From the NCBI GenBank assembly GCA_023630585.1, contig CM042568.1:2520016-2584015 (forward strand): a stretch of 64,000 bases of DNA, given 5' to 3'. This document shows positions 32,951 to 43,560 of this stretch, one piece after another. The DNA comes from Cranoglanis bouderius. Taxonomy: Eukaryota; Chordata; Actinopteri; Siluriformes; Cranoglanididae. The notes under the pieces are model-generated. The model was not told the DNA's origin and ran no database searches. It saw nothing but the letters and a program-made list of their open reading frames with translations. Position 1 is the first letter of the stretch. Every line of letters begins with the position of its first letter. The position numbers and the translations under genes were made by a program.

Positions 32951-34149
32951 CAGGAAAATGAAATGGAGTGGAAAATAGTGAGCGCACTATAGAGAACATG
33001 GAAGGTTAAAACCAAAGTAGTCCAATAATAAACGTGACTTTTACTCATGGTCAGGGTGAGTCTGGTGAGCTGGTTTGCAGAATTTTACAAAAAAAAAAAA
33101 AAATTGAGAAGTATTCATCAAGCCTATCTAGTTTCAAGCCAGTCAGAAGATGTGTTTAATTTTTTGGACGTAGCCTACTAACGCACGCTGGTCAGTGACT
33201 CAAATCAACAACCCCAGCACACAGTGTGAGCAAAAACAGTAAATAAAAGAAGTAGACGGCAGACAGGCGACCGTAGCTGTAGAGCTGCTGAAAGGATGAC
33301 AAACTAACAGAGATGTGGCAGAAGCACGCGCGCCTGTACGTTGTCAATTTAAAGAGCCATCACAACAAAATCTGGGCTGAGATTGCCTTGAGCCACATGG
33401 GTGATTCCACGATCCAGGCGCCATTCGTGTCCCACCGATATTACATTTGCAAATATGTGTGCAAAAGTAAAGATATTTGAAAGACATTTTAAAGACAGGT
33501 AAAGTGTCCTTCACAACAACCTACTGTAGGTGCAAATAAAAATTGAAAAATTTGCCAAGCCCCGCCCACTAGAACTACACTTCACCTTCAATTGTAATCA
33601 TTTAAAAAATATTGAGAATGTCGTATTATTTTTGCATCAAGGTGTGAATCCATTTAACATCTCATTCGCAAAACGTCATTTTCCACGAGTCTTTCATTAT
33701 ACTAGGTTATGAAAAATTTGATTTTTGAACATTTAACACATTCACCCCTGTGAAATATTTGGAACATTCCACATGTCCGTCATCCATTCCCATTTCCTGA
33801 AGATCATGGGAAGAAGAAAAGTACGTTCTCTCGTTCTACTTTTCCGTTTTCAGTGAAATTGTCATATCGACTCGCAAGGTCACGTAGAAAGTACAACCCT
33901 GTTACACAAATTATAGACTGAAAGTGAATTAGTAACCATTCCATTAGCGCGGATGCTAGTTAACCACATCTGTATTTGTACACACAGTTGTATTCTGAAA
34001 GCCCGATCCTGTTACCTCCAAGGGCTAAATGTACAATTGTGGAATCACCCCATTGCGGAAATAAAAAAAAAGAAAAAAGGAGTTGTTTGGTCATAAGTGT
34101 TCATAAATGTTTACGTGCGCTTTAGGAAGGGGCACATGGTGGGGGTTGT
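32951..34149. other. Non-coding stretch
   Basis: I see no gene. A run of A lies at 33089-33103 and another at 34061-34078. Confidence 0.5.
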
Positions 34150-34925
34150 GAGGTATAAATCAGGTGCAGGGCATTCAGGCTGTTCTGGTGATCCGTCTAA
34201 AAGAAACATATTGGCGTGACAGCTTGACAACAGCACCACTTTCACACCATCTTGGACTCCCACGCCTTGTTAATTGACTCTTCCCCTCTGCTCGATCCGT
34301 TTCTCCGCACCGCCGGTGGTGAAAAAACATTTACCTCTGAAGAGAGGCTTGACGCACGCCATAACCATTAGTGAGCGATCATTCCAGTGTTAAAATGGCC
34401 GCTGTGACAGACGGCCCGCCCCGGCACATCTGAAACCTGGACATGGACTGATCCATCACCGAGAGACGGAGCGAGAGAAAGACAGAACGGTTGATGAATG
34501 GTGCACCTTGTCCATTTTTCCTCCATAATCAGAGAGGAATGACGATTTCAAGGCACGCAGATGCACCTATTGGCACTGAATGTGACTTCAGCTGCCCGAT
34601 TTTATAAATTAGAAATGCATTAAATCCTTTGTACTGCAGGGCATTAGAAGGCAGGTTTGCACTCGCAACAGACACAATTACGACATAAATTCAGCCATCA
34701 CAGGCTCCAGTGTGACACTCCTCATTTCTGCGGGAGAGGAAAAAAAAAAAAAAAAGGTACATAAAATTTGAGCAGCGACCGATTTCTCCTTTCGAAGAAA
34801 GGGAACAATCAGGCGCTCGCCAATCGCTCTCCTGAATTTCAATGTCGGCTCGAGCAGCCTTTGATAAACCTGAGAGATGGAATCAAAGCAGGAAGCCGTC
34901 TGCTGCTCCGAGTCAACAAATGAAT
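34150..34925. other. Candidate cluster of conserved non-coding elements
   Basis: No coding signal. Long non-repetitive segments look like vertebrate regulatory sequence. Examples are TAATTGACTCTTCCCCTCTG (near 34270), CCATAATCAGAGAGGAATGA (34523-34542), TTATAAATTAGAAATGCATT (34602-34621), and GCTCGCCAATCGCTCTCCTG followed by AATTTCAATG (34816-34845). A run of A at 34740-34755 is the only low-complexity part. Conservation cannot be tested here. Confidence 0.3.
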
Positions 34926-34932
34926 ATGGTAC

Positions 34933-34933
<1 letters not shown>

Positions 34934-34973
<40 letters not shown>
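34934..34973. repeat. (GA)n microsatellite
   Basis: GA run with minor interruptions. Confidence 0.85.
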
Positions 34974-34976
<3 letters not shown>

Positions 34977-35735
34977 GATGCCAATGATGATAAGGAATGA
35001 AGACGGAGAGAGAAAGCAAGAGAGACGGAGATGGAAGCAGAGGTGGGGGATAAAAGAAAGGGTGAGCTGAAGAGATGGAGAGACAGATGAGAGGAAACAA
35101 AAGTGACGCGGGTAAAAAAAATAAAAATAAAAAAATAAAAAGGACCCTAATGCACGCCAATGGAGACGCTGATCCTTAGCAAAAACGGTTGTCTTAAGGT
35201 TTCTCGTTCCTGTTTAAAGTCGAGCGCTTGCGAGGTTAGCGCACTATTAAAACCATGCACCACCCAGATGTACATAAAATTAAGTGTGTGTGTGTGTGTC
35301 ACTGTCCACTCTCATTTCCCCAGCACACTAACGGTTGCCACGATCGCTTTTCTCCCATACAACACTAAAACGCTTTGAGATCTATTTCACGCACCATACG
35401 GCAGAATTATTTATTCCCCTTTTCCACTTCCTTTCATATCTCGGGCTGTGATCGATATCTGATTGGTCCACCTGAGAGCAAAGACTCACGCTGACACTCT
35501 GAATCCTTTTAAAGGGGCTGTAATACTGGGGATAAATTCATGTGGGATAAGAGCAGCGAGCCTCACCAATCTTTCACGCTGATTTAAGCTTTTTCTCCCC
35601 CCATTCTTTTCTAGATTTCACACCAGCCACTGTGCTTCCACCATTTATCCCTACCACTGTAATGAAGGATCAGACTTATATTCATGTAAAAATTTTTTTA
35701 AAAAAAAAGGACAGTGTCACAGCACACTGAAAATC
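34974..35735. other. Non-coding stretch, part possibly conserved
   Basis: No gene. The 160-codon minus-strand frame (34678-35160) is dominated by Leu/Ser/Pro from purine-rich sequence on the plus strand and is not credible. The segment 35400-35650 (AGAATTATTTATTCCCCTTT, CCTTTTAAAGGGGCTGTAAT) is single-copy in appearance. Confidence 0.4.
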
Positions 35736-37055
35736 AATTAGGAATGTAATCTTTGTTAAATATAGGTGTGCAACAATTATTGGCACCCTTTTAGTCAATA
35801 CTTTGTGACAAGATAACAGCTCTGAGTCTTCTCCTATAATGCTTGATGAGGTTGGAGAATACATGGTAAGGGATCTGAGATCATTCCTCCATACAGAATC
35901 TCTCCAGATCCTTCAAATGTCGAGGTCCGTTCTGGTGGACTCTCCTCTTCAGTTCACTCCACAGGTTTTCTACGGGTTTCAAGTCAGGGGACTGGGATGG
36001 CCAGGGCAGGACCTTGATTTTGTGGTCAGTAAACCATTTCTGTGTCGATTTTGATGTATGTTTTGGATCATTGTCCTGCTGGAAGATCCGACCACGGCCC
36101 ATTTTAAGCTTTCTGGCAGAGGCAGTCAGGTTTTCATTTAATATCTGTTGATATTTGATAGAGTCCATGATGCCATGTATCCTAACAAAATGTCCACGTC
36201 CTCTGGCAGAAAAACAGCCCCAAAACATTAAAGAGCCACCACCATTTTTAACCGTGGGCATGAGGTACTTTTCCATATGGCTACCTCTCTGTGTGCACCA
36301 AAACCACCTCTGGTGTTTATTGCCAAAAAGCTCTATTTGAGTTTCATCTGACCATAGAACCCGATCCCATTTGAAGTGCCAGTAGTGTCTGGCAAACTGA
36401 AGATGCTTGAGTTTGTTTTTGGATGAGAGTAGAGGCTTTTTTCTTGAAACTCTTCCAAACAACTTGTGGTGATGTAGGTGACTTCGGATTGTAGTTTTGG
36501 AGACTTTCTGACCCCAACACCAGCTAACTTCTGCAATTCTCCAGTTGTGATCCTTGGAGATTTTTTGGCCACTCGAACCATCCTCTTCACAGTGCGTTGA
36601 GACAATATAGACATGTGTCCAATTCCAGGTTGATTCATAACATTTCCAGTTGACTGGAACTTCTTCATTATTGCCCTGATGTTGGAAATGGGCATTTTCA
36701 ATGCTTGTGCTATTTTCTTATAGCCACTTCCCATTTTGTGAAGCTCAACAACCTTTTGCCGCACATCACAGCTATATTTCTTGGTCTTACCCATTGTTAT
36801 GAATGACTAAGAGAATTTGGTTGAACAATTTCCTGTTCCTAGTCACCCAGGTGTACTAAAAAAATGTAAAATATCAATGGGAATATACTTCAAATATATA
36901 TTTTTCTCATATGAATTCATAGGGGTGCCAATAACTGTTGCACACATATATTTAACAAAGATTTATTTATTTTTTTTTTTTTTGATAAACCTGTGTTGTG
37001 TTTGCAATTGTTGGATATCCATGAGAGCAGAGTATTTTTGTGATTTTTTTTAACA
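35736..37055 (-). mobile_element. Tc1-like DD34E transposon, copy 2 (same family as 18284-19596)
   Basis: The left inner repeat AATCTTTGTTAAATATAGGT GTGCAACAATTATTGGCACC (35748-35788) is mirrored on the right by GGGGTGCCAATAACTGTTGC followed by ACACATATATTTAACAAAGA (36922-36963). The outermost terminal sequences (CAGTGCCGTCCACTA type) seen in copy 1 are missing on both sides. Homology on the right ends near 37055 at TTTTTTTTAAC. The transposase between is broken by one frameshift. Unlike copy 1 it retains the C-terminal side of the coding region and both inner repeats. Confidence 0.85.
35881..36794 (-). pseudogene. Tc1-like transposase, one frameshift
   Basis: The frame starts MGKTKKYSCDVRQKVVELHK at 36794 with the paired-like HTH and runs to about residue 90. 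Near 36520 one base is missing relative to copy 1 (18-base versus 19-base segment between GAAG and GGTCAG). The reading continues in another frame as SRKKPLLSSK and WHFKWDRVLWSDETQIELFG. All three catalytic residues remain: Asp in WSDET, Asp in QQDNDPKH, Glu in PVENLW, with 34 residues between the last two. The Trp that is mutated in copy 1 is intact. The frame ends MEE-TGA at 35883-35881, as in copy 1. Beyond it about 28 further sense codons remain open, suggesting an older, longer C-terminus. Confidence 0.85.
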
Positions 37056-38600
37056 TCTTGGTTTAGGTTCCATTACTCTGGGTCTTAACCATGGTCTGGG
37101 TCTCATTACTCAGAATCTTGTTCTGGGTTTTATTTCTGTGTTTTATTACTCAGAATTACTACTTAGAATTTGGTCTTAAATTTTTGCTCTAAGTGCCATG
37201 TCTTTGTTTTGACCACATTACTCTTGACCTTGGTCTGGGTCTCTGAGTTCGGTCTGAGTCACATTAACCTGAGACTTGGTCTGGGCCTATTTACACTGAT
37301 GTTTGGTCTGGGTCTGTTTACTCTGGATAGTCACCTTGTTCTGAGTCTCATTACTCACATTTTGACCTGGGTCAGGGTCTCTAATATATTACTCTAATAT
37401 ATGGTCTGGGTCTGATTACTCTGACTCTTGGTCTTGTTATTGGTCTAATTATTCAGTATGGGTCTTATTACTCTAAACCGTCTAGGGTCGATTACTCTGA
37501 TTCCTGACATTACTCTGGGTTTTGGTCTGAGTCTCATTAGTTGGTCTGAGTCTTTGTCTGGGTCATATTATTTTGGGTCTTGGTCCAGAGCTCTTGGGTC
37601 TTGAGTCTTGGTTTAGGTCCCATTACTCTGGGTCTATGACTTTGGTCTAGGTCTCATTAATCACTAATGTTCTGGATTTCACTTCTCAGAGTTTTGGCCT
37701 GTGTGCTATTACTCTTAGTCTAAGTTTCTACATATTCTGATTTTGTTTTGGTCCCATTACCCATGATACTTGTTCTGGGTCTCATTAACTTAAGTCTTGG
37801 ATTCAGTCTTATTTTGGTCTGATACTTGACTCGATCTGATGACTTTGATGGTCTTGGTATCTGTGTAAATCTTGGTCTGTGTCTCAGTACTCTAACTCTT
37901 GGTCTGTGTCTCTCTAATCTGAGTCTTGGTCTGGGTCTCATTACTCTGGGTCTTGTCTTTGGTCTAGGTCTCATTACTCACTCATGTTCTGGATTTCATT
38001 TCTCAGAGGTTTGTCCTGTGTGTCATTACTCACAGTCTAAGTGTCTATGTATTCTGTTTTTGTTTTGGGCCCATTACTCTAGGTCCTGACCTTGCTCTGG
38101 GTCTCATTAACCTAAGTCTTGGCTTTGGCCTCATTACTCTGATATTTGCTCTCGAACTGATGACCTTGATGGTCTTGGTATCTGTGTAAATGTTGGTCTG
38201 GGTCTCTCTAATCTGAGTCTTGGTCTGGGTCTCATTATTCTGTGTCCTGTTCTGGGTTTAATTTCTCAAACATTTGGGCTGAGAATCATTATTCAATGTT
38301 GTGTTCTATATCTTAGTACACTTGGTTACTATTGGTCTTGGTTTGGACCTCATTGCTCTGATATTTGGTCTGAGACTGATTACTCAGTCTCTTGGTGTTG
38401 GACTCCTTACTCTGAGTCTCATCCTGAGGCGCCTTACTTTTAGTCCTCCTCTGGGCCCTATTACACTGGCCTTGATTATGGCCTTGGTGAGTTAGTATGA
38501 GTATTTGTCTGGGTGCCATTACTTCAAGTCTGGATTTTGGTCACATTACTCATGGTGTACTTCTGGGGCTCATTACTCTTGGTCTGTTTTCCAGGGTTGC
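37056..38600. repeat. Degenerate minisatellite (GGTCTGGGTCTCATTACTCT)
   Basis: About 1.5 kb of imperfect units of roughly 27-36 bp with the theme GTCTTGGTCTGGGTCTCATT ACTCTGA. A segment with TGGTCTAGGTCTCATTA.TCACT.ATGTTCTGGATTTCA recurs at about 37640 and 37960, some 320 bp apart. It abuts the end of Tc1 copy 2. Open frames on both strands are compositional artefacts. Confidence 0.85.
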
Positions 38601-38701
38601 TGATATAATGCACTACCTGCAGCCAGCGTAGTGAAGCATCTTTAAAAATGGGATTAGCCAAAGATACACAAGCCTTTAAAGCTCACTAAACTGGACCGAG
38701 T

Positions 38702-38704
<3 letters not shown>

Positions 38705-38765
<61 letters not shown>

Positions 38766-38766
38766 C
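38705..38766. repeat. (GT)n-(GA)n compound microsatellite
   Basis: GT run to about 38740 followed by a GA run. Confidence 0.95.
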
Positions 38767-39034
38767 TCATAATACATCTGGCAGTGTGCCACAACTCATG
38801 GGCATCCAGCCAGCAGAAGATCCTCTCTAGGGCTATCTTTACACACATTCTACCACATTCATGCATGGGCACATCTTTCACATACACACACTTTCCCACA
38901 CACACACACACACACATTCCCTACTGAGTACACACTGACAGTGGAAGCTCCACCTGCCAATGTAGTAGCAAATTATCCTCTAGACTCGCACTACGGCTGA
39001 TCTCCTTCAGGAGACCCAATTAACAAAGATTCAA

Positions 39035-39038
<4 letters not shown>
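38767..39038. other. Non-coding stretch with a short (CA)n
   Basis: CA run at 38892-38915; no gene. Confidence 0.5.
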
Positions 39039-39123
<85 letters not shown>

Positions 39124-39162
39124 TTCTCTCTCTATCTATCTATCTATCTATCTATCTATATA
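39039..39162. repeat. (CT)n-(CTAT)n compound microsatellite
   Basis: A long CT run with occasional CTAT passes into a pure CTAT run at about 39132-39160. Confidence 0.95.
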
Positions 39163-40124
39163 TGCATGGTTCCACTTTTGCCATCTCTAATTTAAACAGT
39201 GCTAAAGCAGCATGTACCGTCGTGCTTTCAGACCATCACAGAGAGATTTGTAATCAGAGCTCTTTGAAGATCAGCAATCCTGTTTCACAGCGACTGCATT
39301 CGTCAGGATATCAAAGGCAAAAACAAGGGGAAGAAATATTTGCAGAACAACTCTTCCCCCCTGCCTGACCCTGATATGATAAAAATAAGAAACAAGCTAA
39401 TTCTACCTTGAACCAGATTAAATCGTGATAGTCGGTTCAAAATAGAATTCTGACATCGGACCTTAAAACAGACGTCTAATTTCTTTTGGCACAGTCTGTT
39501 ACTTTCTGAACAGCAATGACGATAATGAAGGAATTTATATTTTCTTTCAGTTTTGCAGAACGGTTTCCGTTAAAGCAGCTAAAAGTTGGTACCTTGATCT
39601 CTACCTTCACCAGATTTCTAAATTTTCATCAATTCCAAAACTTTTGGAAAGTATTCCTCCTGATATATTCCTAAACGTTTCTCCTGGGAAAAAAATAGAC
39701 AACTTGCGAGTAGCCAAGCTCATTTCTGATGTTCGATTTCAGGAAGTGAGTTAGGGGCCCAGCTGCAACTTGCACAGTCCAGAAGCAATGAGACACAGCG
39801 GGAGGGAGGCCATTTTGGTTTGGAGGTGAGAATGAGATTCACACGCTCGGTGGAGCTCAATTCTGAATGCACTTCACTGACAAAAAAAAAAAAAATCTAC
39901 ATGTCCGCAAAGAATATGTCTGGTTTGTCACATGTACGTACAGTAAAGATCAACATCTGATATGCTGGATATACGTATGTGCTGGTCGATGCAGCCAAAA
40001 TTGAACAGATTTGAAAACCATGAAGGAAAAAAAAAGGATTTGTGTATAGGAGGCTGTATAAAATAGATAACGAGATGATGATCAATATAAAATCAATATA
40101 GCTGAATGCATTTTGCTTTAAACT
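39163..40124. other. Non-coding stretch
   Basis: No gene recognised. The segment 39225-39330 looks single-copy but carries only a short open frame. Confidence 0.45.
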
Positions 40125-40300
40125 CTAGGATGTGTTGTTTTAGGAAAATAATCAACGATGAGCTGCTGTGATACGGGACAACGTGAAGTTGATTATTTTC
40201 CCATAAGAACAAGTACCAAAGTGTTTTATTCCTCTTATACTACAGCAATTTTCCATTTATAGTTACATGTAATGCTGTGAAACATTAGACAGGTCCAGTC
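40125..40300 (+). repeat. Dispersed palindromic repeat family D, copy 4
   Basis: Left arm TGTTGTTTTAGGAAAATAAT CAAC (from 40133) and right arm GTTGATTATTTTCCCATAAG (about 40190-40209). They are followed by AGTGTTTTATTCCTCTTATA, CACAGCAATTT-like sequence and TTATAGTTACATGTAATGCT. Confidence 0.7.
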
Positions 40301-40419
40301 AAATATTCCTGTATCCAAGGGTCAACTGTCCAGTCCATTAAATAAATGTTTATTTAAAATGAATGTATTTTAAGTTACAGTTCCCCCCCCCACCACCTCC
40401 TAAAAACAAGCCAGTGGTG

Positions 40420-40545
40420 GATTTGTGACTCTAAATGCCCCTAGCGATGAATGTGTGTGTCTCATTCCGGGTGTATTCCCACCTTACACCTGGGATTCCT
40501 GGGATTGGCTCTGGATCTGGATCCAGCAGCACCCTGACCAGAGTA
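40420..40545 (+). mobile_element. Degenerate SINE/LINE-tail fragment
   Basis: The order GTGACTCTAAATGCCCCTAG, CATTCCGGGTGTATTCCCAC, CTTACACCTGGGATTCCTGG, GATTGGCTCTGGATC and GCACCCTGACCAG parallels the 3' part of common fish SINEs (GGGTGTACCCCGCCTTGTGC-type). No promoter head is left. Confidence 0.4.
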
Positions 40546-41089
40546 AAACATTTACTTTTGAACAACTTCCCCTTTCAGTGTTATATTTTTACATGCAAGG
40601 ATTTCATATAAACCTCTCGTTAGACCTGGTTGTCGAGACTTGGCTGCTAGTAGATGAGTTAGTAAAGTGAATACACCATCCACATCATGTGGCTTGTTGA
40701 TTCCTGGAAGTTCACTTCCCCTGTAGACGGATATAGACCAAATAACAACATTGATCATTCCCTGAAATGGCTTTTCCAAAGCTCTGGGAATTTTCACTAC
40801 TAAATAACACTACATCTTCATCGAAATCCGTTATGGATCCTTTTGAGCAAGCCAGGCTAGTCGTCATGCATTGGGCTTGGAGAGGGGAATAGACAAAGCG
40901 ATGGACAAAAACCGGGAAGCTGAGCACAAGGTCACCTCATTACAGCCCATTTGTTCCAGCTGTCATTAGGAATCACACAGAGCGTCACTCATCGCAGGAA
41001 CGAGAGAGAGCAGGAACGAGAGAGACACACGGGGCTAGTCGAAGATGTCACCCATCATATCAGTGCCAAAGCTCACACTCTTAAATGCT
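40546..41089. other. Non-coding stretch
   Basis: No gene seen. Confidence 0.5.
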
Positions 41090-41450
41090 TTACTGTATCA
41101 CTCTATTATGACCTTGTGTCTCACAAAACACACTCAGGCTCGTGCTCCATGCCTTCCCATCCTTCTCTTTCCTCCCGTCCCTCCCTCCTGTCCACTCGTT
41201 CCTCTTCAATAAGGAGGAAGGGAATCTTTAATAAGACGTTATCGTGTGGGACGAGGAGATAAGCGCGGGCTCTGGATGGCTAATCATTAGCAGCAGCGGC
41301 GGTGGTGGCAGCAGCGCCGTTTCAAAATGGCCGCCCTGCAGCTAGGTTTTCCATTTTGTTTCTCGAGAGAGATAAAGAATCCCCGCTGCGAGGCACAATG
41401 TCATTCATGCGATGAAAACCACTGGCTTTATTGATGAAGAAGCCCCCACT
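41090..41450. other. Candidate conserved non-coding element
   Basis: No gene. Features include CTTTAATAAGACGTTATCGT, a palindromic homeodomain-type TAATCATTA (41281-41289), GGCGGTGGTGGCAGCAGC, the box AAAATGGCCGCC (about 41325-41336) and GAGAGAGATAAAGAATCCCC. The style is that of a developmental regulatory element; this is inference only. Confidence 0.28.
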
Positions 41451-41451
41451 G

Positions 41452-41488
<37 letters not shown>
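41452..41488. repeat. (CA)n microsatellite
   Basis: CA run of about 36 bp. Confidence 0.95.
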
Positions 41489-41490
<2 letters not shown>

Positions 41491-41653
41491 CCATTTCTGG
41501 GAATTTGTTTGAATTGCTGCTGGAGTGGAGGAAAAGAGGATTCCCGGCATGGTGGAAAAAGCAGATAAAGAGGTCTAAATGTTGGATTTGAACTGTGTCA
41601 GGAACGTAGAAAAGCCAACGAGAAAAAAAGAAATGACATTCAGTCTAAGATGA

Positions 41654-41656
<3 letters not shown>

Positions 41657-41736
<80 letters not shown>
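41657..41736. repeat. (GT)n microsatellite
   Basis: GT run of about 78 bp. Confidence 0.95.
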
Positions 41737-41737
<1 letters not shown>

Positions 41738-41959
41738 AGCAAATGAGCTTCTACATTCTGAACTGACAGGAGCTAAATGGACAAATATGGCTGAACATGA
41801 AGACTATAAAATTTGCATGAAAAGAGTCATTTTTCTTGGCAAACTCACACAAGCAGGACTGTGTGTGAACTACATTACCCTCTAGTTTAGCAAAGTACAT
41901 ACTGTATCTTTCGGCTTCGTAAGAACAAATACTTTCCGTACATTTACACCACAGCGCTG

Positions 41960-42130
41960 TTGAATTCTGGATTGTGATTGGTCAGAAGGTGTTGATTAAT
42001 TTCCTAGAACAGCAGCTCTGACTGTTGTGCAGCTGCGAATCACAGCTCTATGCGTTTTAATGCGCTCTTTCTAATACGTCATCATTTCTATAGTAACAGC
42101 TCGTTCACAGGGACTCGTACGGCGGGTGCT
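41960..42130 (+). repeat. Dispersed repeat family A, copy 5
   Basis: Contains GATTGGTCAGAAGGTGTTGA, CTAGAACAGCAGCTCTGACT and AATACGTCATCATTTCTATA GTAACAGCTCGTTCAC. The TATGGAAGGAGTCTCCAGTG end is lost. Confidence 0.75.
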
Positions 42131-42556
42131 CTACATAAACCATTTAAAGAATGTGTAATCTTTGATATCTGCATGGTTTTATGCATTGTGCTACTGGCAT
42201 ATGATTGGTTGATTGGATGATTGCAGGAATGAGCAGGTGTAGCTAATAATATACAGTATATCACCAACTACAAACCCAGTCGCATCATCTATCCCATCTA
42301 GTTCAATTCCCTGGACCTCTAGTCATTTGTTCCAGCACACTTTCCGTAAATAACCAAGACTTTCAGTGAATCTTTGTGAAGTCTCAATGCACTCATAGCA
42401 TTCCACTAGTGATGTTAACTGAGCTGTTTGTTTGTGTACACACTTTTCTGGGATTGACCCTGCCTGGTTAGTTTATTAAGCTCTGACTAGCCGGATCACC
42501 TGATACGTTCTTTGCCTTTGGATCAATTTTTATTTTGGTTTTCCCCTTTTCAGTTC
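42131..42556. other. Non-coding stretch
   Basis: No gene or recognised element. Confidence 0.5.
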
Positions 42557-42906
42557 TTCCAGGGTTTCGCGATTTTGCAAAAAAAATCAAGCAAACTACG
42601 CAAAATTCGTTGGAGCTTGCGATTTTTCAAAACGACCGCAGATTTTCCGCAGATTTGGGCCAAGACGCGTCAACAAAACGCACGTTCAGACGAAACCCTG
42701 TTCGATTCACGTGGGTCAAATACAAGAGTACAGCTAAAAGGCCTCATTTACCAACAAACACTGTATAACAGACTGTGCAAAACAATTTTGTGCGATTGCA
42801 ATTTCACAAATTCAAGTAGCTTTCCACTAAAAAAGGCACAAAAAAAAAAAACGCAAGCATTTTTGGCCGCAACAATCACAAAAAAAAAAAAAAAAAAAAA
42901 AAAAAA
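42557..42906 (+). repeat. Dispersed repeat family C, copy 1
   Basis: Runs from TCCAGGGTTTCGCGATTTTG through CCGCAGATTTTCCGCAGATT, GGGCCAAGACGCGTCA, CATTTACCAACAAACA and GCATTTTTGGCCGCAACAAT to an expanded A run. The second copy at 45297-45592 shares all these blocks in the same order. No coding capacity or inverted ends are evident; the 138-codon frame is fortuitous. Confidence 0.75.
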
Positions 42907-43379
42907 CTCCCATATCCTGTGCTGTTGATAAATTCCTGGAAGAATTTCTGAACCTCAAACAAACCTTTCCAGAAGTTAACATTCGTGACCGAGCAAAAAC
43001 AAGGATATGATGAAAGGACTTCAAGGTTACAGAAAGGTTTTTCCACTAAATGGTATATTTTCTTATGAAACATTCGTTTATCTTCGGTGAGCTCTTTATC
43101 CACTGGGATTGGAGGGGGCGCCAATACATTTGAACAGGGTTTTTTTTTCCCTACTCTGACTCCTCAGCTTCTCCACAATATATTTTTAACCAAAAAAAAA
43201 AAAAGGATGCATATCCAACATAACCAGTCCTTATCAGACTCGTCTATAACCAGTCGAACATCTTGGACTTATTTGGACGTCATTCATTTCTCTGGCTGAC
43301 ATCTTTAATAAAATATTCGCATTAACGCTGGTTTATTTTCCTACAATCCGGGACGTTTTGCCTCACATGGTGATATGAT
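42907..43379. other. Non-coding stretch
   Basis: No gene. Short T run at 43140-43148 and A run at 43191-43204. Confidence 0.5.
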
Positions 43380-43560
43380 CACATTACTGGCTCATGAATT
43401 TATTTATAGAGATCTGCAATCCTAATATTACAGCATATGTGAATATAAAGCGGGGATTTATTCCAGCTGTAGCTGGCATTAAAGTCTATAGAGCCTCGCT
43501 TTATATTCACACATGCTACAGCTAATTTAATCAGTGTGTCGTCTGATTGCACAAGCTTTT
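43380..43560. other. Palindromic single-copy segment, candidate conserved element
   Basis: GCATATGTGAATATAAAGCG (43433-43452) is matched by the complement of CGCTTTATATTCACACATGC (43497-43516) with one mismatch. The 44-bp spacer contains a near-palindrome CCAGCTGTAGCTGG (43463-43476). A large two-tier hairpin is therefore possible. No transposon ends or coding signal are visible. Confidence 0.45.

Noticed and set aside
34678..35160. 160-codon minus-strand frame with hydrophobic Leu/Phe/Ser runs
   Set aside because: Apparent membrane-like segments come from purine-rich low-complexity DNA on the plus strand. No domain is present.
42512..42928. 138-codon plus-strand frame
   Set aside because: It covers dispersed repeat family C, whose second copy does not keep the frame, and ends in a poly-Lys run from an A homopolymer.
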